Shown here one piece after another: positions 47,443 through 57,838 of a stretch of 64,000 nt of DNA. The notes under the pieces were generated by a model. It did no database searches, had not been told where the DNA came from, and was given only the letters and a program-made list of their open reading frames with translations. A program made the position numbers and the translations under genes. Source of the DNA: Acinetobacter wuhouensis (GTDB taxonomy: Bacteria > Pseudomonadota > Gammaproteobacteria > Pseudomonadales > Moraxellaceae); the NCBI RefSeq assembly GCF_001696605.3, contig NZ_CP031716.1, positions 2,356,001 through 2,420,000 on the forward strand, given 5' to 3'. The first letter of the stretch is position 1, and each line of letters starts with the position of its first letter.

Positions 47443-47470
47443 AAAAAGACCCTTTAGAGGGTCTTTTTTA
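47443..47470 (+). terminator. terminator after ppsA
   Basis: Stem AAAAAGACCCT / AGGGTCTTTTT with a TTAG loop (47443-47468). Confidence 0.92.
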
Positions 47471-47728
47471 TTTCAAACGACAACACACAATAAAATTAAA
47501 AACATAGTGACAACATAAAATAGCTATTAAGCTTTAATGTAAGTTTTTTAGTGAAAATAAACACATAACAAAAATGTTTCTCATCGTTGATTTTAAAATT
47601 TCACGTAAATTTAATTTTCAACAGGGTAAAAATCTTGTATACATAGTCGTTTATAAAAATTGATGAATTCAGTTTATGTTATATTGTATTCATTCACGAT
47701 TTTAGATTTATTTTGAGATTTAAGTTTT

Positions 47729-48490
47729 ATGCAAATTTACTTGGCGAGAAATAACCAACAAGCTGGTCCCTACTCAGTTGAAGAACTCAACCAGATGCTT
47801 GCAAGTCAACAAGTTTTATTGACTGATTTAGCATGGTATCAAGGTATGACTGAATGGAAAGCACTTGGCGAACTTACACAAGGTAAACTTGTATTTGAAC
47901 CTATACACAATCCACCCGTGTCAAATCCCCATGAAGCAAATCCAACCATACAAAGCCTAAAAGTAGAGAAAAAGACTCAAGTATCGGTCACACCTGCTTC
48001 TGTAGGTAAGCGTATTTCTGCAAAACTGATCGATTTTTTATTGCTTTTAATCCCGCAGATGTGTGCCATTATCTACTACCTACCTGCTGATGCGTATAAA
48101 ATAGCAGAATCAGGATATTCAGCTGAGAATCAAACAAAAGTCACTGAAATGCTTACACAAAGCATGCCAGTTTATGTGAGCACTGGTTTACTGGTATATT
48201 TATTTGCATTATTAATTGTACAATATTTTTTAATCAGCAAAACTGGTCAATCCATTGGTAAAAAAATATTCAAATTACAAATTGTTGATGTAGAAACCAA
48301 TCAACTTGCTGGCTCTCTACGTGCTTTTTTTGTACGTACATTCTTATTTCTACTTATTTCTCAATTAACAAGTATTATTCCATTACTTGTGATTGTTTTT
48401 ATTGTCGATTTCGTTATGTTCCTTTCAAAACCACATTATGCCTTACATGACCGTATCTCAAAAACCAAAGTGATTGACATTTCAAAATAG
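47729..48490 (+). CDS. RDD family membrane protein with GYF-like domain
   Basis: 253-residue protein. Residues 1-60 form a GYF_2-like domain (ARNNQQAGPYSVEELNQML and the LAWYQGMTEWKAL block), followed by a polar linker to about residue 88, then an RDD domain with three or four membrane helices (PASVGKRISAKLIDFLLLL, SIGKKIFKLQIVDVET). RDD proteins are of unknown transport or structural function; the GYF-like domain may bind proline-rich partners in the cytoplasm. No operon partner. Confidence 0.85.
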   Translation: MQIYLARNNQQAGPYSVEELNQMLASQQVLLTDLAWYQGMTEWKALGELTQGKLVFEPIHNPPVSNPHEANPTIQSLKVEKKTQVSVTPASVGKRISAKLIDFLLLLIPQMCAIIYYLPADAYKIAESGYSAENQTKVTEMLTQSMPVYVSTGLLVYLFALLIVQYFLISKTGQSIGKKIFKLQIVDVETNQLAGSLRAFFVRTFLFLLISQLTSIIPLLVIVFIVDFVMFLSKPHYALHDRISKTKVIDISK

Positions 48491-48503
48491 AAAATGTAAT
48501 TAC

Positions 48504-48565
48504 AAGCATTAAAAATGCTTCACAAATTTCCAAATGAATATAAAACTCAGTGTTTTATATTCATT
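48504..48565. terminator. two hairpins after RDD gene
   Basis: AAGCATT-AAA-AATGCTT (48504-48520), then a perfect 14-bp stem at 48533-48546 / 48552-48565 with loop TCAGT. They are likely transcription ends for the RDD gene; the T-run is short. Confidence 0.55.
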
Positions 48566-48736
48566 AACTTACATCAATAAGAACACATAAAAACATAACC
48601 TCATTATTGAAGAATCATACTGAGCAAACATCTAAACATTTATCATCCAAACACAACCTTCTCTTATTCTAAAAATTAAGTTTCGATTCTCTAAATTGCA
48701 AAGCATGATATATATCATTGTTTTCAGTCAAAACTG

Positions 48737-49027
48737 CTAAGTTTTACTTAACCAATTTGCTAAATACAAAGTGATAAATGAAAAACTTTTCACATAAACA
48801 TAGGGATGTAATTTAAAACCATACAATTCATAAGCAATTGTTTTTATTATCCAAATAAGCTCAATTGAATTTAATCCTGAGTAAATAAATTGGTTTTTAT
48901 TACAGTCATTTAAAGCCACTTTATCTATAGCTAAGTTTGCTGATATGAGGCATAATGCCCTACAACGTAGCGGTGTCAGATGATTGAGAATGTTTGCTAT
49001 TTGTAAATAATAGTCATTTTCAATCAT
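48737..49027 (-). CDS. possible hypothetical protein, 96 aa
   Basis: Reverse-strand frame of 96 codons from ATG 49027, filling most of the gap upstream of cyoA. The composition is protein-like, with two moderately hydrophobic stretches and four Cys, but no ribosome site is visible and it would overlap the cyoA promoter region. No family recognised. The remaining gap 48566-48736 holds nothing seen. Confidence 0.3.
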   Translation of the reverse strand: MIENDYYLQIANILNHLTPLRCRALCLISANLAIDKVALNDCNKNQFIYSGLNSIELIWIIKTIAYELYGFKLHPYVYVKSFSFITLYLANWLSKT

Positions 49028-49090
49028 GCGACACTTTATTCGCTATCCCGAATTTATTTAGGGAATGGGACTCTTCACCGAGGTTGTAAA

Positions 49091-50143
49091 ATGAGACAAA
49101 CGACTTTAGCTGTATTGTCTTTATCTGCGATGGCTGCACTCTTAACTGGGTGTGGCGGTGATATGGTACTTCTAAACTCAAAAGGTCCAGTTGCTGAAGG
49201 TCAAAGTAACCTGATGATGACTGCGATCTACTTAATGTTATTGGTCGTAATTCCTTCGATTTTAATGGCATTATGGTTTGGTTGGAAATATCGCGCGTCA
49301 AATAAAGATGCAGACTATAAACCTACATGGGCACATTCAACTGCAATTGAAATTGTAGTATGGGGTATCCCTTGTATTATTATTGCTATTCTTGCGTATT
49401 TAACATGGTGGGGCTCACATAAATATGACCCATACCGTCCGCTTGAATCAGACAAAGCGCCTGTAACTATTCAAGTTGTTGCTGAACAGTTTAAATGGAT
49501 CTTTATCTATCCTGAACAACAAATTGCAACTGTTAACGAAATTCGTTTCCCTGAAAAAACGCCAGTTAACTTTAAAGTGACTTCTAACTTTACAATGAAC
49601 TCTTTCTTCATTCCTAAGTTAGCAGGTCAAATCTATGCAATGGCAGGTATGCAAACTCAGTTACACGTATTAGCTGATGAAACTGGCGTATATCGTGGTT
49701 TCTCTTCTAACTATAGTGGTTATGGTTTCACACAAATGCGCTTCTTAGCTCATTCTGTTACTGAACCAGAATTCAACAGCTGGGTAGAAGCAGTTAAAGC
49801 AGGTAAAGGAACTTCAATTAACCCTGAAGCTCAACAAAAAACTGTTTTAGATGCAGCAGAATTTGCAGCGCTTAAAGATGGTGACCGTTCTAAGCACCAA
49901 ATTGAGAATATGCTCAAAAATGCGCATACCCCAGAAGAAAAAGCACTTGCAGAAGAAGCTGAACGTAAAGGTCCATTCCCTACTAAGCCGTATCCTGTAA
50001 CTTACTATTCTTCAGTTGAGTCTAATTTGTTCGAAAGCATTATCAATAAATACATGAGCAACTACCACGGTGCAGATCATTCTGCGCAAGCGGGTACTGA
50101 ACATGTTGGTGCTGAACATGCAACTGCTTCAGTAGAGGAATAA
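49091..50143 (+). CDS. cyoA: cytochrome bo3 ubiquinol oxidase subunit II
   Basis: 350-residue lipoprotein subunit II. Signal peptide with lipobox LLTGC (Cys 21), two membrane helices near residues 40-62 and 83-105, then a periplasmic cupredoxin-like domain lacking the CuA ligands, as expected for a quinol oxidase. Long acidic tail. First of the cyoABCDE operon. The terminal oxidase reduces O2 and pumps protons using ubiquinol. Confidence 0.96.
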   Translation: MRQTTLAVLSLSAMAALLTGCGGDMVLLNSKGPVAEGQSNLMMTAIYLMLLVVIPSILMALWFGWKYRASNKDADYKPTWAHSTAIEIVVWGIPCIIIAILAYLTWWGSHKYDPYRPLESDKAPVTIQVVAEQFKWIFIYPEQQIATVNEIRFPEKTPVNFKVTSNFTMNSFFIPKLAGQIYAMAGMQTQLHVLADETGVYRGFSSNYSGYGFTQMRFLAHSVTEPEFNSWVEAVKAGKGTSINPEAQQKTVLDAAEFAALKDGDRSKHQIENMLKNAHTPEEKALAEEAERKGPFPTKPYPVTYYSSVESNLFESIINKYMSNYHGADHSAQAGTEHVGAEHATASVEE

Positions 50144-50146
50144 GAC

Positions 50147-52141
50147 ATGTCGGTATTATTCGGTAAACTCAACTGGGACTCGATCCCTTATCAAGAGCCA
50201 ATCGTACTTGTAACCATGGTCATCATGGCTTTAGGTGCAGCTGCGCTTCTTGGTGGTATCACCTATTTCAAAAAATGGGGCTACCTGTGGAATGTATGGT
50301 TTAAATCTGTAGACCATAAAAAAATTGGTATCATGTATATCATTGTATCTGTGGTCATGCTTGTGCGTGGTTTCGCCGATGCGATCATGATGCGTCTTCA
50401 ACTGTTCCTTGCAAAAGGCGGCGGTGAAGGTTACTTACATCCTGACCATTACGATCAGATCTTTACCGCGCATGGCGTGATCATGATCTTCTTCGTAGCA
50501 ATGGGTCTTGTTGTAGGTATGATGAACATCACTGTACCACTTCAAATTGGTGCGCGTGACGTTGCATTCCCATTATTAAACTCTTTAAGCTTCTGGTTAT
50601 TCGCAGGCGCTGCTGGTTTGATGATGGCATCACTTGTATTAGGTGAATTTGCTGCAACTGGTTGGATGGCTTACCCTCCTCTTTCAGGTATTCAGTATTC
50701 TCCTGGTGTTGGTGTTGACTACTACATCTGGGCACTTCAGGTTTCAGGTTTAGGTACGCTTTTAACAGGTGTTAACTTCTTTGTTACCATCATCAAAATG
50801 CGTGCACCAGGCATGGGGCTTATGGACATGCCGATCTTTACTTGGACTGCACTTTGTACAGCAGTATTGATCATTGCATCTTTCCCTGTGTTAACTGCAA
50901 CTATTGCAATGTTAACGCTTGACCGTTACTTCGGTTTCCATTTCTTCACCAATGAGCTTGGCGGTAGCCCAATGCTTTATGTGAACTTGATTTGGACATG
51001 GGGTCACCCAGAAGTATATATCTTAGTTTTACCTGCGTTTGGTATTTACTCAGAAGTAGTATCTACATTCTCTCGCAAAACTTTGTTCGGTTACAAATCA
51101 ATGGTATATGCAACTATCGCAATTACAGTTCTTGCGTTCGTTGTATGGTTACACCACTTCTTTACCATGGGTGCTGGTGCCAACGTTAACGCGTTCTTCG
51201 GTATCATGACCATGATTATTGCGATCCCAACAGGTGTGAAAATCTTCTCTTGGTTATTCACCATGTATAAGGGTCGTATTACGTTTACATCACCAATGTA
51301 CTGGACACTTGGCTTCCTTGTGACTTTCGGTATCGGTGGTTTAACTGGTGTATTAATGGCTGTTCCACCAGCTGACTTCTTAGTACACAACTCTTTATTC
51401 TTGATTGCTCACTTCCATAACGTAATTATTGGTGGTGTAGTATTTGCAATGTTCGCAGGTATCACTTTCTACTGGCCAAAAATGTTTGGTTGGAAGTTAA
51501 ATGAAACTTGGGGTAAAGCATCTTTCTGGTTCTGGTTCTTCGGTTTCTATTTTGCATTCATTCCACTTTATATCCTTGGTTTCATGGGTATGACTCGTCG
51601 TTTGAATACATATGACAACCCTGAATGGGATCCGTACCTTGCAATTGCATTCTTCGGTTCTGTCCTTGTTGCAATCGGTATTTTCTGTTTCATCATGCAA
51701 GTTGTTGTAGGTTTCTTACAACGCGAACAAAACATGGACCACACAGGTGACCCATGGGATGGTCGTGTACTTGAATGGTCTACGTCATCACCTGCTCCAT
51801 TCTATAACTTTGCTCACCTTCCAAAAATCAATGGTATTGATACTTTCTGGAATGACAAAGAAAATGGTGTAGCGTATGCACGTCCAACAGAATATGAAGA
51901 TATTCATATGCCAACTGACCGTGCTGCTGGTTTTGTGATCGCAATGTTCATTACTGTAATGGGCATGGCTTTGGTATGGCATGTTTGGTGGCTTGTTATT
52001 GCAACTTTCTTAGGTGCTGTGATCAGTTTCATCGTAAGTTCATTTACGAAAAAAGTGGATTACTATGTGCCTGCAGCTGAAGTAGAACGTATCGAAAACG
52101 AACGTTATGCTTTACTTGAAAAACACTTGAAGAAGGACTAA
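50147..52141 (+). CDS. cyoB: cytochrome bo3 ubiquinol oxidase subunit I
   Basis: 664-residue heme-copper oxidase core with about 15 membrane helices. Heme and copper ligand motifs are present: [25 protein letters not shown] with the His-Tyr cross-link region, HHFFTMG (CuB ligands) and HFHNVIIGG near the end. Spacing to cyoA is 3 bp. Confidence 0.97.
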   Translation: MSVLFGKLNWDSIPYQEPIVLVTMVIMALGAAALLGGITYFKKWGYLWNVWFKSVDHKKIGIMYIIVSVVMLVRGFADAIMMRLQLFLAKGGGEGYLHPDHYDQIFTAHGVIMIFFVAMGLVVGMMNITVPLQIGARDVAFPLLNSLSFWLFAGAAGLMMASLVLGEFAATGWMAYPPLSGIQYSPGVGVDYYIWALQVSGLGTLLTGVNFFVTIIKMRAPGMGLMDMPIFTWTALCTAVLIIASFPVLTATIAMLTLDRYFGFHFFTNELGGSPMLYVNLIWTWGHPEVYILVLPAFGIYSEVVSTFSRKTLFGYKSMVYATIAITVLAFVVWLHHFFTMGAGANVNAFFGIMTMIIAIPTGVKIFSWLFTMYKGRITFTSPMYWTLGFLVTFGIGGLTGVLMAVPPADFLVHNSLFLIAHFHNVIIGGVVFAMFAGITFYWPKMFGWKLNETWGKASFWFWFFGFYFAFIPLYILGFMGMTRRLNTYDNPEWDPYLAIAFFGSVLVAIGIFCFIMQVVVGFLQREQNMDHTGDPWDGRVLEWSTSSPAPFYNFAHLPKINGIDTFWNDKENGVAYARPTEYEDIHMPTDRAAGFVIAMFITVMGMALVWHVWWLVIATFLGAVISFIVSSFTKKVDYYVPAAEVERIENERYALLEKHLKKD

Positions 52142-52145
52142 GACA

Positions 52146-52766
52146 ATGGCTGAAGTACTTCATCACGATAACCACGGACACGATGAGCATCATCATCACG
52201 ATGATACTGACATCACTGTCTTTGGTTTTTGGACCTACTTGATGAGTGACTTGATTTTATTCGGTACACTCTTCATCGCGTTCGCTGTATTAAGCAGTCA
52301 TATTCCACCTGGAACTCCTAGTCCAAAAGATTTATTTGGTGAGTCTTTAGGTTTCGTACTTGTAGAAACTTTTGCTCTCTTGATCTCTTCTGTGACTTTT
52401 GGTTTTGCAGTACTTGCTTCATACAAGAAAAATGTTGGTCAAGTTTTAACTTGGTTAGCGATTACTTGGTTATTCGGTGCAACGTTCATCGGTATGGAAC
52501 TTTATGAATTTAATCATTTAGTTCATGCTGGTCATGGTCCAAGCACGAGTGCGTTCTTATCTGCGTTCTTTACACTTGTAGGAACACACGGTATTCACGT
52601 AACTTCTGGTTTGGTTTGGATGCTTGTGTTGATGTATCAAATCAAGAAAAATGGTTTGACTCTTCCAAACACACGTCGTCTTGCTTGCTTAAGCTTGTTC
52701 TGGCACTTCCTTGACATCGTTTGGATCTGTGTATTCAGCGTCGTTTACTTACTGGGAGTTATCTAA
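52146..52766 (+). CDS. cyoC: cytochrome bo3 ubiquinol oxidase subunit III
   Basis: 206-residue subunit III with five membrane helices. A His/Asp-rich N-terminal stretch ([15 protein letters not shown]) precedes the membrane part. The FHL-type motif FNHLVHAG and the conserved [10 protein letters not shown] are present. Start at ATG 52146 with a good AAGGA ribosome site in the end of cyoB. Confidence 0.96.
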   Translation: MAEVLHHDNHGHDEHHHHDDTDITVFGFWTYLMSDLILFGTLFIAFAVLSSHIPPGTPSPKDLFGESLGFVLVETFALLISSVTFGFAVLASYKKNVGQVLTWLAITWLFGATFIGMELYEFNHLVHAGHGPSTSAFLSAFFTLVGTHGIHVTSGLVWMLVLMYQIKKNGLTLPNTRRLACLSLFWHFLDIVWICVFSVVYLLGVI

Positions 52767-53095
52767 TGAGTCACGATCATAATTCTGCAGGTGCTTCGCA
52801 TGGTAATGTGAAACAATATACGATTGGTTTTATTGTTTCTGTATTGCTTACCATTGTTCCATTCTATATGGCAATGCATCCAGCTGACTTCGGTCGTGGT
52901 GCGATTATAGCAACGATTGCGATTACAGCTGTGGCGCAGGTTCTTGTTCAATTAGTATTCTTCTTGCACATGAACACTTCATCAGAACAACGTTGGAACG
53001 TAATTGCATTCATTTACACGATCTTGTGTATCGCAGTTCTTCTCATCGGTTCTGTATGGATCATGAACTACTTACATTCAAACATGATGCTCTAG
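52766..53095 (+). CDS. cyoD: cytochrome bo3 ubiquinol oxidase subunit IV
   Basis: 109-residue subunit IV with three membrane helices. ATG 52766 overlaps the cyoC stop by one base (TAATG). The family block QVLVQLVFFLHMN is intact. Same length as E. coli CyoD. Confidence 0.95.
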   Translation: MSHDHNSAGASHGNVKQYTIGFIVSVLLTIVPFYMAMHPADFGRGAIIATIAITAVAQVLVQLVFFLHMNTSSEQRWNVIAFIYTILCIAVLLIGSVWIMNYLHSNMML

Positions 53096-53101
53096 GGTGT
53101 C

Positions 53102-53980
53102 ATGTTGAAGAAATATCTATTCCTGACTAAGCCAGGAATTCTCTTCGGTAACTTCGTTACCACTTTGGGCGGCTTTTTCTTAGCCGCTCAAGGTTCTGTA
53201 GATTTCCTTTTACTTCTCATCACACTCCTTGGTACTACCCTCGTGGTTGCTTCTGGCTGTGTTGTGAATAATGTCATTGACCAAGACATTGACCAAAAAA
53301 TGCAACGTACGATGAATCGTGCTTTAGTCAAAAAAACCATCAGCCCTACAGTTGCTTTATTGTTTTCTGCTGTGCTCGGTTTACTTGGCTTTGCTTTGTT
53401 GTGGTTTTTTGTCAACGCCTACGCATTTGGCTTTGCGGTACTTGGCTTTGTCGTATATGTGATTTTTTATAGTTTATGGAGTAAACGTACCACCATTCAC
53501 CAAACCGTGATTGGCAGTATTTCTGGCGCAAGCCCTCCAGTGATTGGTTATACCGCTGTTTCAAATGAATTTGATGTTGCTGCGCTACTGATTTTTTTAG
53601 CATATGCACTTTGGCAAATGCCACATTCATGGGGAATTGCAGTTTATCGTTTCGATGACTATAAAAATGCTGGGATTCCTATTTTACCCGTTGCGCGTTC
53701 GATTTATCGTACTAAGGTTGAAAGCCTGATCTACGTGATCTTATTTGCACTGGTATTAAATGGTTTGTATTGTTTTGGCTATACCAATATTTTCTTTTTA
53801 ATTATCTTTAATGTGATGTGCGCTTATTGGGTGTATTTATCGCTGATTGGATTTAAAGCTGAAAATGATCAGGTTTGGGCAAAAAAATACTTTTTGTATT
53901 CTGTAATTTTAATTACCGCTTTAAGTTTTAGCTTTAGTTTTAGTTACGTCTCCCCTGCACCACATTTACCAATTTTTTAA
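53102..53980 (+). CDS. cyoE: protoheme IX farnesyltransferase
   Basis: 292-residue UbiA-family enzyme converting heme B to heme O, the cofactor of the bo3 oxidase. Nine hydrophobic helices; Asp-rich motif NNVIDQDIDQKMQRT and the second motif YAL..MPHSWGIAVYRFDDY are visible. It follows cyoD by 6 bp and closes the operon. Confidence 0.96.
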   Translation: MLKKYLFLTKPGILFGNFVTTLGGFFLAAQGSVDFLLLLITLLGTTLVVASGCVVNNVIDQDIDQKMQRTMNRALVKKTISPTVALLFSAVLGLLGFALLWFFVNAYAFGFAVLGFVVYVIFYSLWSKRTTIHQTVIGSISGASPPVIGYTAVSNEFDVAALLIFLAYALWQMPHSWGIAVYRFDDYKNAGIPILPVARSIYRTKVESLIYVILFALVLNGLYCFGYTNIFFLIIFNVMCAYWVYLSLIGFKAENDQVWAKKYFLYSVILITALSFSFSFSYVSPAPHLPIF

Positions 53981-54010
53981 AAAGATAGAGTTCCACTCTA
54001 TCTTTTTTTT
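53981..54010 (+). terminator. terminator after cyo operon
   Basis: Eleven-bp stem AAAGATAGAGT / ACTCTATCTTT with a 3-nt loop, followed by five T (54006-54010). Confidence 0.93.
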
Positions 54011-54120
54011 AATCTGCTCTAAATCCCAAATCAATTTCGATTCAATAATATATTTTGCACTTTGTATTCCCTGTTTCACTTGTTATCATATTTTCAATAA
54101 TTACAACTTTCACATTTTCA

Positions 54121-56208
54121 ATGAAGACTCAAACTAAATTCATTTATAAAATCCTATTCAGTTCCACCCTACCTTTTTTATTTTATAGCGCTACTGTGCA
54201 TGCAGGTGCTGAAGACATTTGTGAGCCTGATTTTTATTTAAATGGAGACAGCTACAATAAGTGTAGTAATTTACCCGTTCTCGTTCCAAGTAATGACAAC
54301 CAAACCAATATGCTGTTATTGCTCAGTGATTTAGGACTGGCGAATATTAAACCGCGTCAACCCGATACTGAGTTATGGACATCCGCTTATGGTCAAACAC
54401 CTTTTGAAGGTGTTCCTTCTGCAGAAAATCGGGTTGCCAACCAACGTATTAAATTTGCAAATGATCAACAAGGTTATGATGAACGTTGCAATACTTTAGC
54501 CAATGGTAAAACCAGTTTCATTACTCAAGTTCAAAATAATAAAAATATATCTGCATCTGAAAAACAGGCTCTCATCTCTGAACGTAATAAAATTTCAGAA
54601 TGTACCAATAAAATTCCATTAATTCCAATCAATGCGCAATGGTCACCTACTACTCGACAATATGCCTCCTATTTAAATGCAACAATTGCATTTTACAATG
54701 CTAACTTTTCCACAGCAACAAAGATATATTCAGTACTATCCACTGTAGATGATGCATGGCTCAAAGAAACTTCGCAATATATGCTGATTCGCTCAAGTTT
54801 AAATTCAGCCTATGCAACAGGAACCAACCAATATGGTGATGTAGACTTAGATAAAATTAACAAAACTTTACTGAAGCAGTTTTTAGATAACATTACAGCT
54901 TATCTCAAAGCTTATCCAAGTGGTCAATATGCTGCCAGCGCACGTGGATTTATGCGTCGTGGATTTTGGCTTACTGGACGACAAGATTTATTGGTCAATG
55001 AAATTGTTTGGCAAATCAACAATCCGAAATCCAAATACTACAATCTAGATGTCAATGAGTTCCCTGCCGAAATTGATCGTCGTGTTTTTAGTAGTCAATA
55101 TTTCAATGTTAAAAATTTAAATGACCCATTTTTATTGGCAACTTATGATCTCATGCAAATGAGGGATTCTTCTGCTGAAGGTTATAAACCAATTGCATGG
55201 GCGCAGTTGAATGCGCAAAAAGAAATTTTTAAAAATCAACCTGAGTTGTTTAAACATTTACAAGCTGTGCATTTATTTTATGTACAGAAAAAACCACAAG
55301 AAGCTTCAAAATATTTATCAGATAGCAATGATTTAAATCAATACATTCAACTGAGCCAAGCCTTTTTAAAAGGACAAATCTTAGAAAAAACCAATCCCAC
55401 GCAAGCTGAACAATATTGGTCACAACTACTCAATAAGTCGAAAAATTCTTATCAGCGCGGCTTATTTGAAACAGCGCTGTCTAATCATTTAAATACCAAA
55501 CAAGATGTCAGTGCATTTATTGGTAAGAAACCTTTGATTGGCCAGATGAATTTACAAAAGCGCTTTATCCTCTATAAAGCCAATGATAAATCTTTGCAAA
55601 ATATCATCCAGAATAATGTTGCAACAACTGATCAAAAACAGGCAGCGATTTACACCCTACTGCATAAATCGTTGAATCAACAAAATTATGCTCTGTTTAA
55701 TCAATACTATAGCCAGCTACCAAAAGATGCTGTGCAATATAAAGATTATGAAAGTTCCAATAAATATAAAGAAAAACCACCCTTTGCCGATTTTGTTTGG
55801 AATGGCACAACCATTACACAACAGCTCAAATGTTCCAATTTACCAACATTGACCAGTCAATTAGAAAAATCCCCCAAAGATCCACTGTTAAATGTCTGTA
55901 TGGGTGAATATGTTCGAACTGGTCATCATGGTTTTCCTTATCAAATGAATGGGGAGAATACTTCAAACCAAGAGGATAAAGGCGAATTTGCTCGTGGTGA
56001 TGTTTATAAATCAATTATTAAATCAAGTACTAAAGGTGAATTACATGCCTATGCCCTATATCGTGCCATCATGTGTTATTCACCGAGCGGTATGAATGAT
56101 TGTAATGATAAAGAAGTACCTAAAACTGTCCGTAAACAATGGTACGACCAAATCAAACAAGATTATCCAAATACCACTTGGGCAAAATCTTTGAAGTATT
56201 ATTGGTAG
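54121..56208 (+). CDS. hypothetical exported protein, 695 aa
   Basis: Large periplasmic or secreted protein of unknown function. Signal peptide at residues 1-28 (MKTQTKFIYKILF... to VHAGA). The rest looks helical and TPR-like, with repeated LL.KSxNSYQRGLFE-type helices and several Cys (CNTL, SECTNK, CSNLP, VCMGE, IMCYSPSG, NDCND) that could form disulfides. ATG 54121 is selected over the upstream in-frame ATG at 54055 because it opens the signal peptide; no ribosome site is visible. The next gene is 5 bp away, so they are co-transcribed. I do not recognise the family. Confidence 0.7.
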   Translation: MKTQTKFIYKILFSSTLPFLFYSATVHAGAEDICEPDFYLNGDSYNKCSNLPVLVPSNDNQTNMLLLLSDLGLANIKPRQPDTELWTSAYGQTPFEGVPSAENRVANQRIKFANDQQGYDERCNTLANGKTSFITQVQNNKNISASEKQALISERNKISECTNKIPLIPINAQWSPTTRQYASYLNATIAFYNANFSTATKIYSVLSTVDDAWLKETSQYMLIRSSLNSAYATGTNQYGDVDLDKINKTLLKQFLDNITAYLKAYPSGQYAASARGFMRRGFWLTGRQDLLVNEIVWQINNPKSKYYNLDVNEFPAEIDRRVFSSQYFNVKNLNDPFLLATYDLMQMRDSSAEGYKPIAWAQLNAQKEIFKNQPELFKHLQAVHLFYVQKKPQEASKYLSDSNDLNQYIQLSQAFLKGQILEKTNPTQAEQYWSQLLNKSKNSYQRGLFETALSNHLNTKQDVSAFIGKKPLIGQMNLQKRFILYKANDKSLQNIIQNNVATTDQKQAAIYTLLHKSLNQQNYALFNQYYSQLPKDAVQYKDYESSNKYKEKPPFADFVWNGTTITQQLKCSNLPTLTSQLEKSPKDPLLNVCMGEYVRTGHHGFPYQMNGENTSNQEDKGEFARGDVYKSIIKSSTKGELHAYALYRAIMCYSPSGMNDCNDKEVPKTVRKQWYDQIKQDYPNTTWAKSLKYYW

Positions 56209-56213
56209 TTTCC

Positions 56214-56954
56214 ATGTCAAAAAGATTGATTCGGTTTTTATGGCTATCACTTTGTTGCTTGAGCATTATTGCATGCCAGCCGAGTCAATCTGCATCTTCA
56301 AATCATCATGTTAATGCAAATGATTATGATGCTTTTTGGATTTGGGGCGATATTAAATCTGCACCTTATTTAGCCAAAGCCAAAGAAATTTATATTTTAC
56401 AAGGTGAAGTTCGGGTCGATAAACGCTCTAAACAGTCTGTTTTAATTCCTCAAGGCACAGGAATTTTAAAATTAACTCACCAAAAAGTATGGCTCGTGTT
56501 TAGAAATCATCATTTGAATTGGCAAGCTCATGAATTAGATCAAATTTTAAAACGTGTTCGACAATGGGAAAACTCAGGCAATCATATTCAAGGTATTCAG
56601 ATTGATTTTGATGCACGAACGAAGAACTTGAATAAATATGCCCTTTTTCTACAAAAACTTAGACTACAATTGCCTAAACAATATCAACTGAGTATTACCA
56701 GTTTAATGGATTGGACCAATATTCAAGATCAAAATACGCTTAGGCTATTTAGAGAAAATATTGATGAAACGGTGATTCAGACTTATCAGGGTTCAACGAC
56801 GATTGCGAATTATCAGCAATATTTAAAGAAAGTTTCGGCTCTAAAATTGCCTTATAAAATTGGGCTGGTTCAGCATGGTGAATGGAATCCAAATTTAAAC
56901 TTTAAAGCTGATTCAAATTTTAAAGGTTATGTGGTTTTTTTGCTGAAAAACTAG
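56214..56954 (+). CDS. DUF3142-like lipoprotein
   Basis: 246-residue protein with a lipoprotein signal (LSIIAC, Cys 21) and a C-terminal domain with the IQIDFDA motif near residue 140, SITSLMDW and the GLVQHGEW end. The pattern resembles DUF3142, a glycosidase-like (TIM-barrel) fold; this is from memory. It follows the 695-aa gene by 5 bp and is probably its functional partner at the envelope. Confidence 0.7.
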   Translation: MSKRLIRFLWLSLCCLSIIACQPSQSASSNHHVNANDYDAFWIWGDIKSAPYLAKAKEIYILQGEVRVDKRSKQSVLIPQGTGILKLTHQKVWLVFRNHHLNWQAHELDQILKRVRQWENSGNHIQGIQIDFDARTKNLNKYALFLQKLRLQLPKQYQLSITSLMDWTNIQDQNTLRLFRENIDETVIQTYQGSTTIANYQQYLKKVSALKLPYKIGLVQHGEWNPNLNFKADSNFKGYVVFLLKN

Positions 56955-57041
56955 CCATTTTTTAAATAATGAATATCACCATTTCAAACTTACGATCTCT
57001 CATACAATAGATTTTATTATTTTAAACTCATGGAAATAAGC

Positions 57042-57761
57042 ATGCTAAAAAGAACACTTTGTTTAATGTTGATATTACAAGGATGTAGCACAAATCCGCC
57101 TCAAAAAAATTTGGACACCAAACCTTCAGAATCATCCGCAATTACAGCCCCAATTTCTGAGAATAAAGCCCCTGCTTCAAAGAGTTCAAGTACAAAATTA
57201 CAAGATGCTTTAAGGGCGAATATCTATCAAGTATCAACAATCAATCGCGATGAAGATTTATGGGATTTTCCACCAGTAAAATACAAAAAAGTTACTTTTG
57301 AACAATTAACTGATCAAGAAAGAACTGTGTATACCGCTTTAGAAAAAAACTATTTAAATGAGTGGATTATGTGCAATGGTAAAGAATATGTTTTCTCTAG
57401 CGGTGGTGCTCCGTTTTTTCTATTTTTTGAAGTCATGAATTATCAAGCTCGTGTAGAAATCAATACACGTCCTCTTAATCAGCAAGATCGTATAGATCAA
57501 ATCCAGTGGAAAGGTAATATTCGCCTAGGATTTTACAAATCTCTGGCTCGCGATGTGGTAATCAATCAAAAATATACTTTTTTATCTGAAGACCCGTACC
57601 AATCCTTACCTAATTTCCGTTGGTATAGTAATAATAGTGACTTTCAATTAAAAAATGATCGCATTTTCCATGAAGATCGTCAAAAAATCGTAGCTTATGA
57701 AATCAACCCGCCTAAACTAAATTGTGACTTGGTACAAAAAGTTTTAGAAACCACAAAATAG
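57042..57761 (+). CDS. hypothetical lipoprotein, 239 aa
   Basis: Lipobox LQGC (Cys 15) followed by a Ser/Pro/Lys-rich linker to about residue 55, then a domain rich in Tyr and Asp with three Cys. ATG 57042 chosen, GGAA 10 nt before it; an upstream in-frame ATG at 57030 would weaken the lipobox distance. It is 87 bp after the DUF3142-like gene and may be in the same unit. Not recognised. Confidence 0.65.
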   Translation: MLKRTLCLMLILQGCSTNPPQKNLDTKPSESSAITAPISENKAPASKSSSTKLQDALRANIYQVSTINRDEDLWDFPPVKYKKVTFEQLTDQERTVYTALEKNYLNEWIMCNGKEYVFSSGGAPFFLFFEVMNYQARVEINTRPLNQQDRIDQIQWKGNIRLGFYKSLARDVVINQKYTFLSEDPYQSLPNFRWYSNNSDFQLKNDRIFHEDRQKIVAYEINPPKLNCDLVQKVLETTK

Positions 57762-57786
57762 TACAGCGAAACACGGTTTATTTAGA

Positions 57787-57815
57787 TTGTAATTCAATGG
57801 TGTTATGCCTATAAT
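57787..57815 (+). promoter_or_regulatory. sigma70 promoter for rpsF operon
   Basis: TTGTAA (57787-57792), 17-bp spacer and TATAAT (57810-57815), a near-consensus promoter about 115 bp before the rpsF start. This leaves a leader of about 107 nt. Confidence 0.8.
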
Positions 57816-57838
57816 ACCACCTCGCAAATTTTGCGGCT

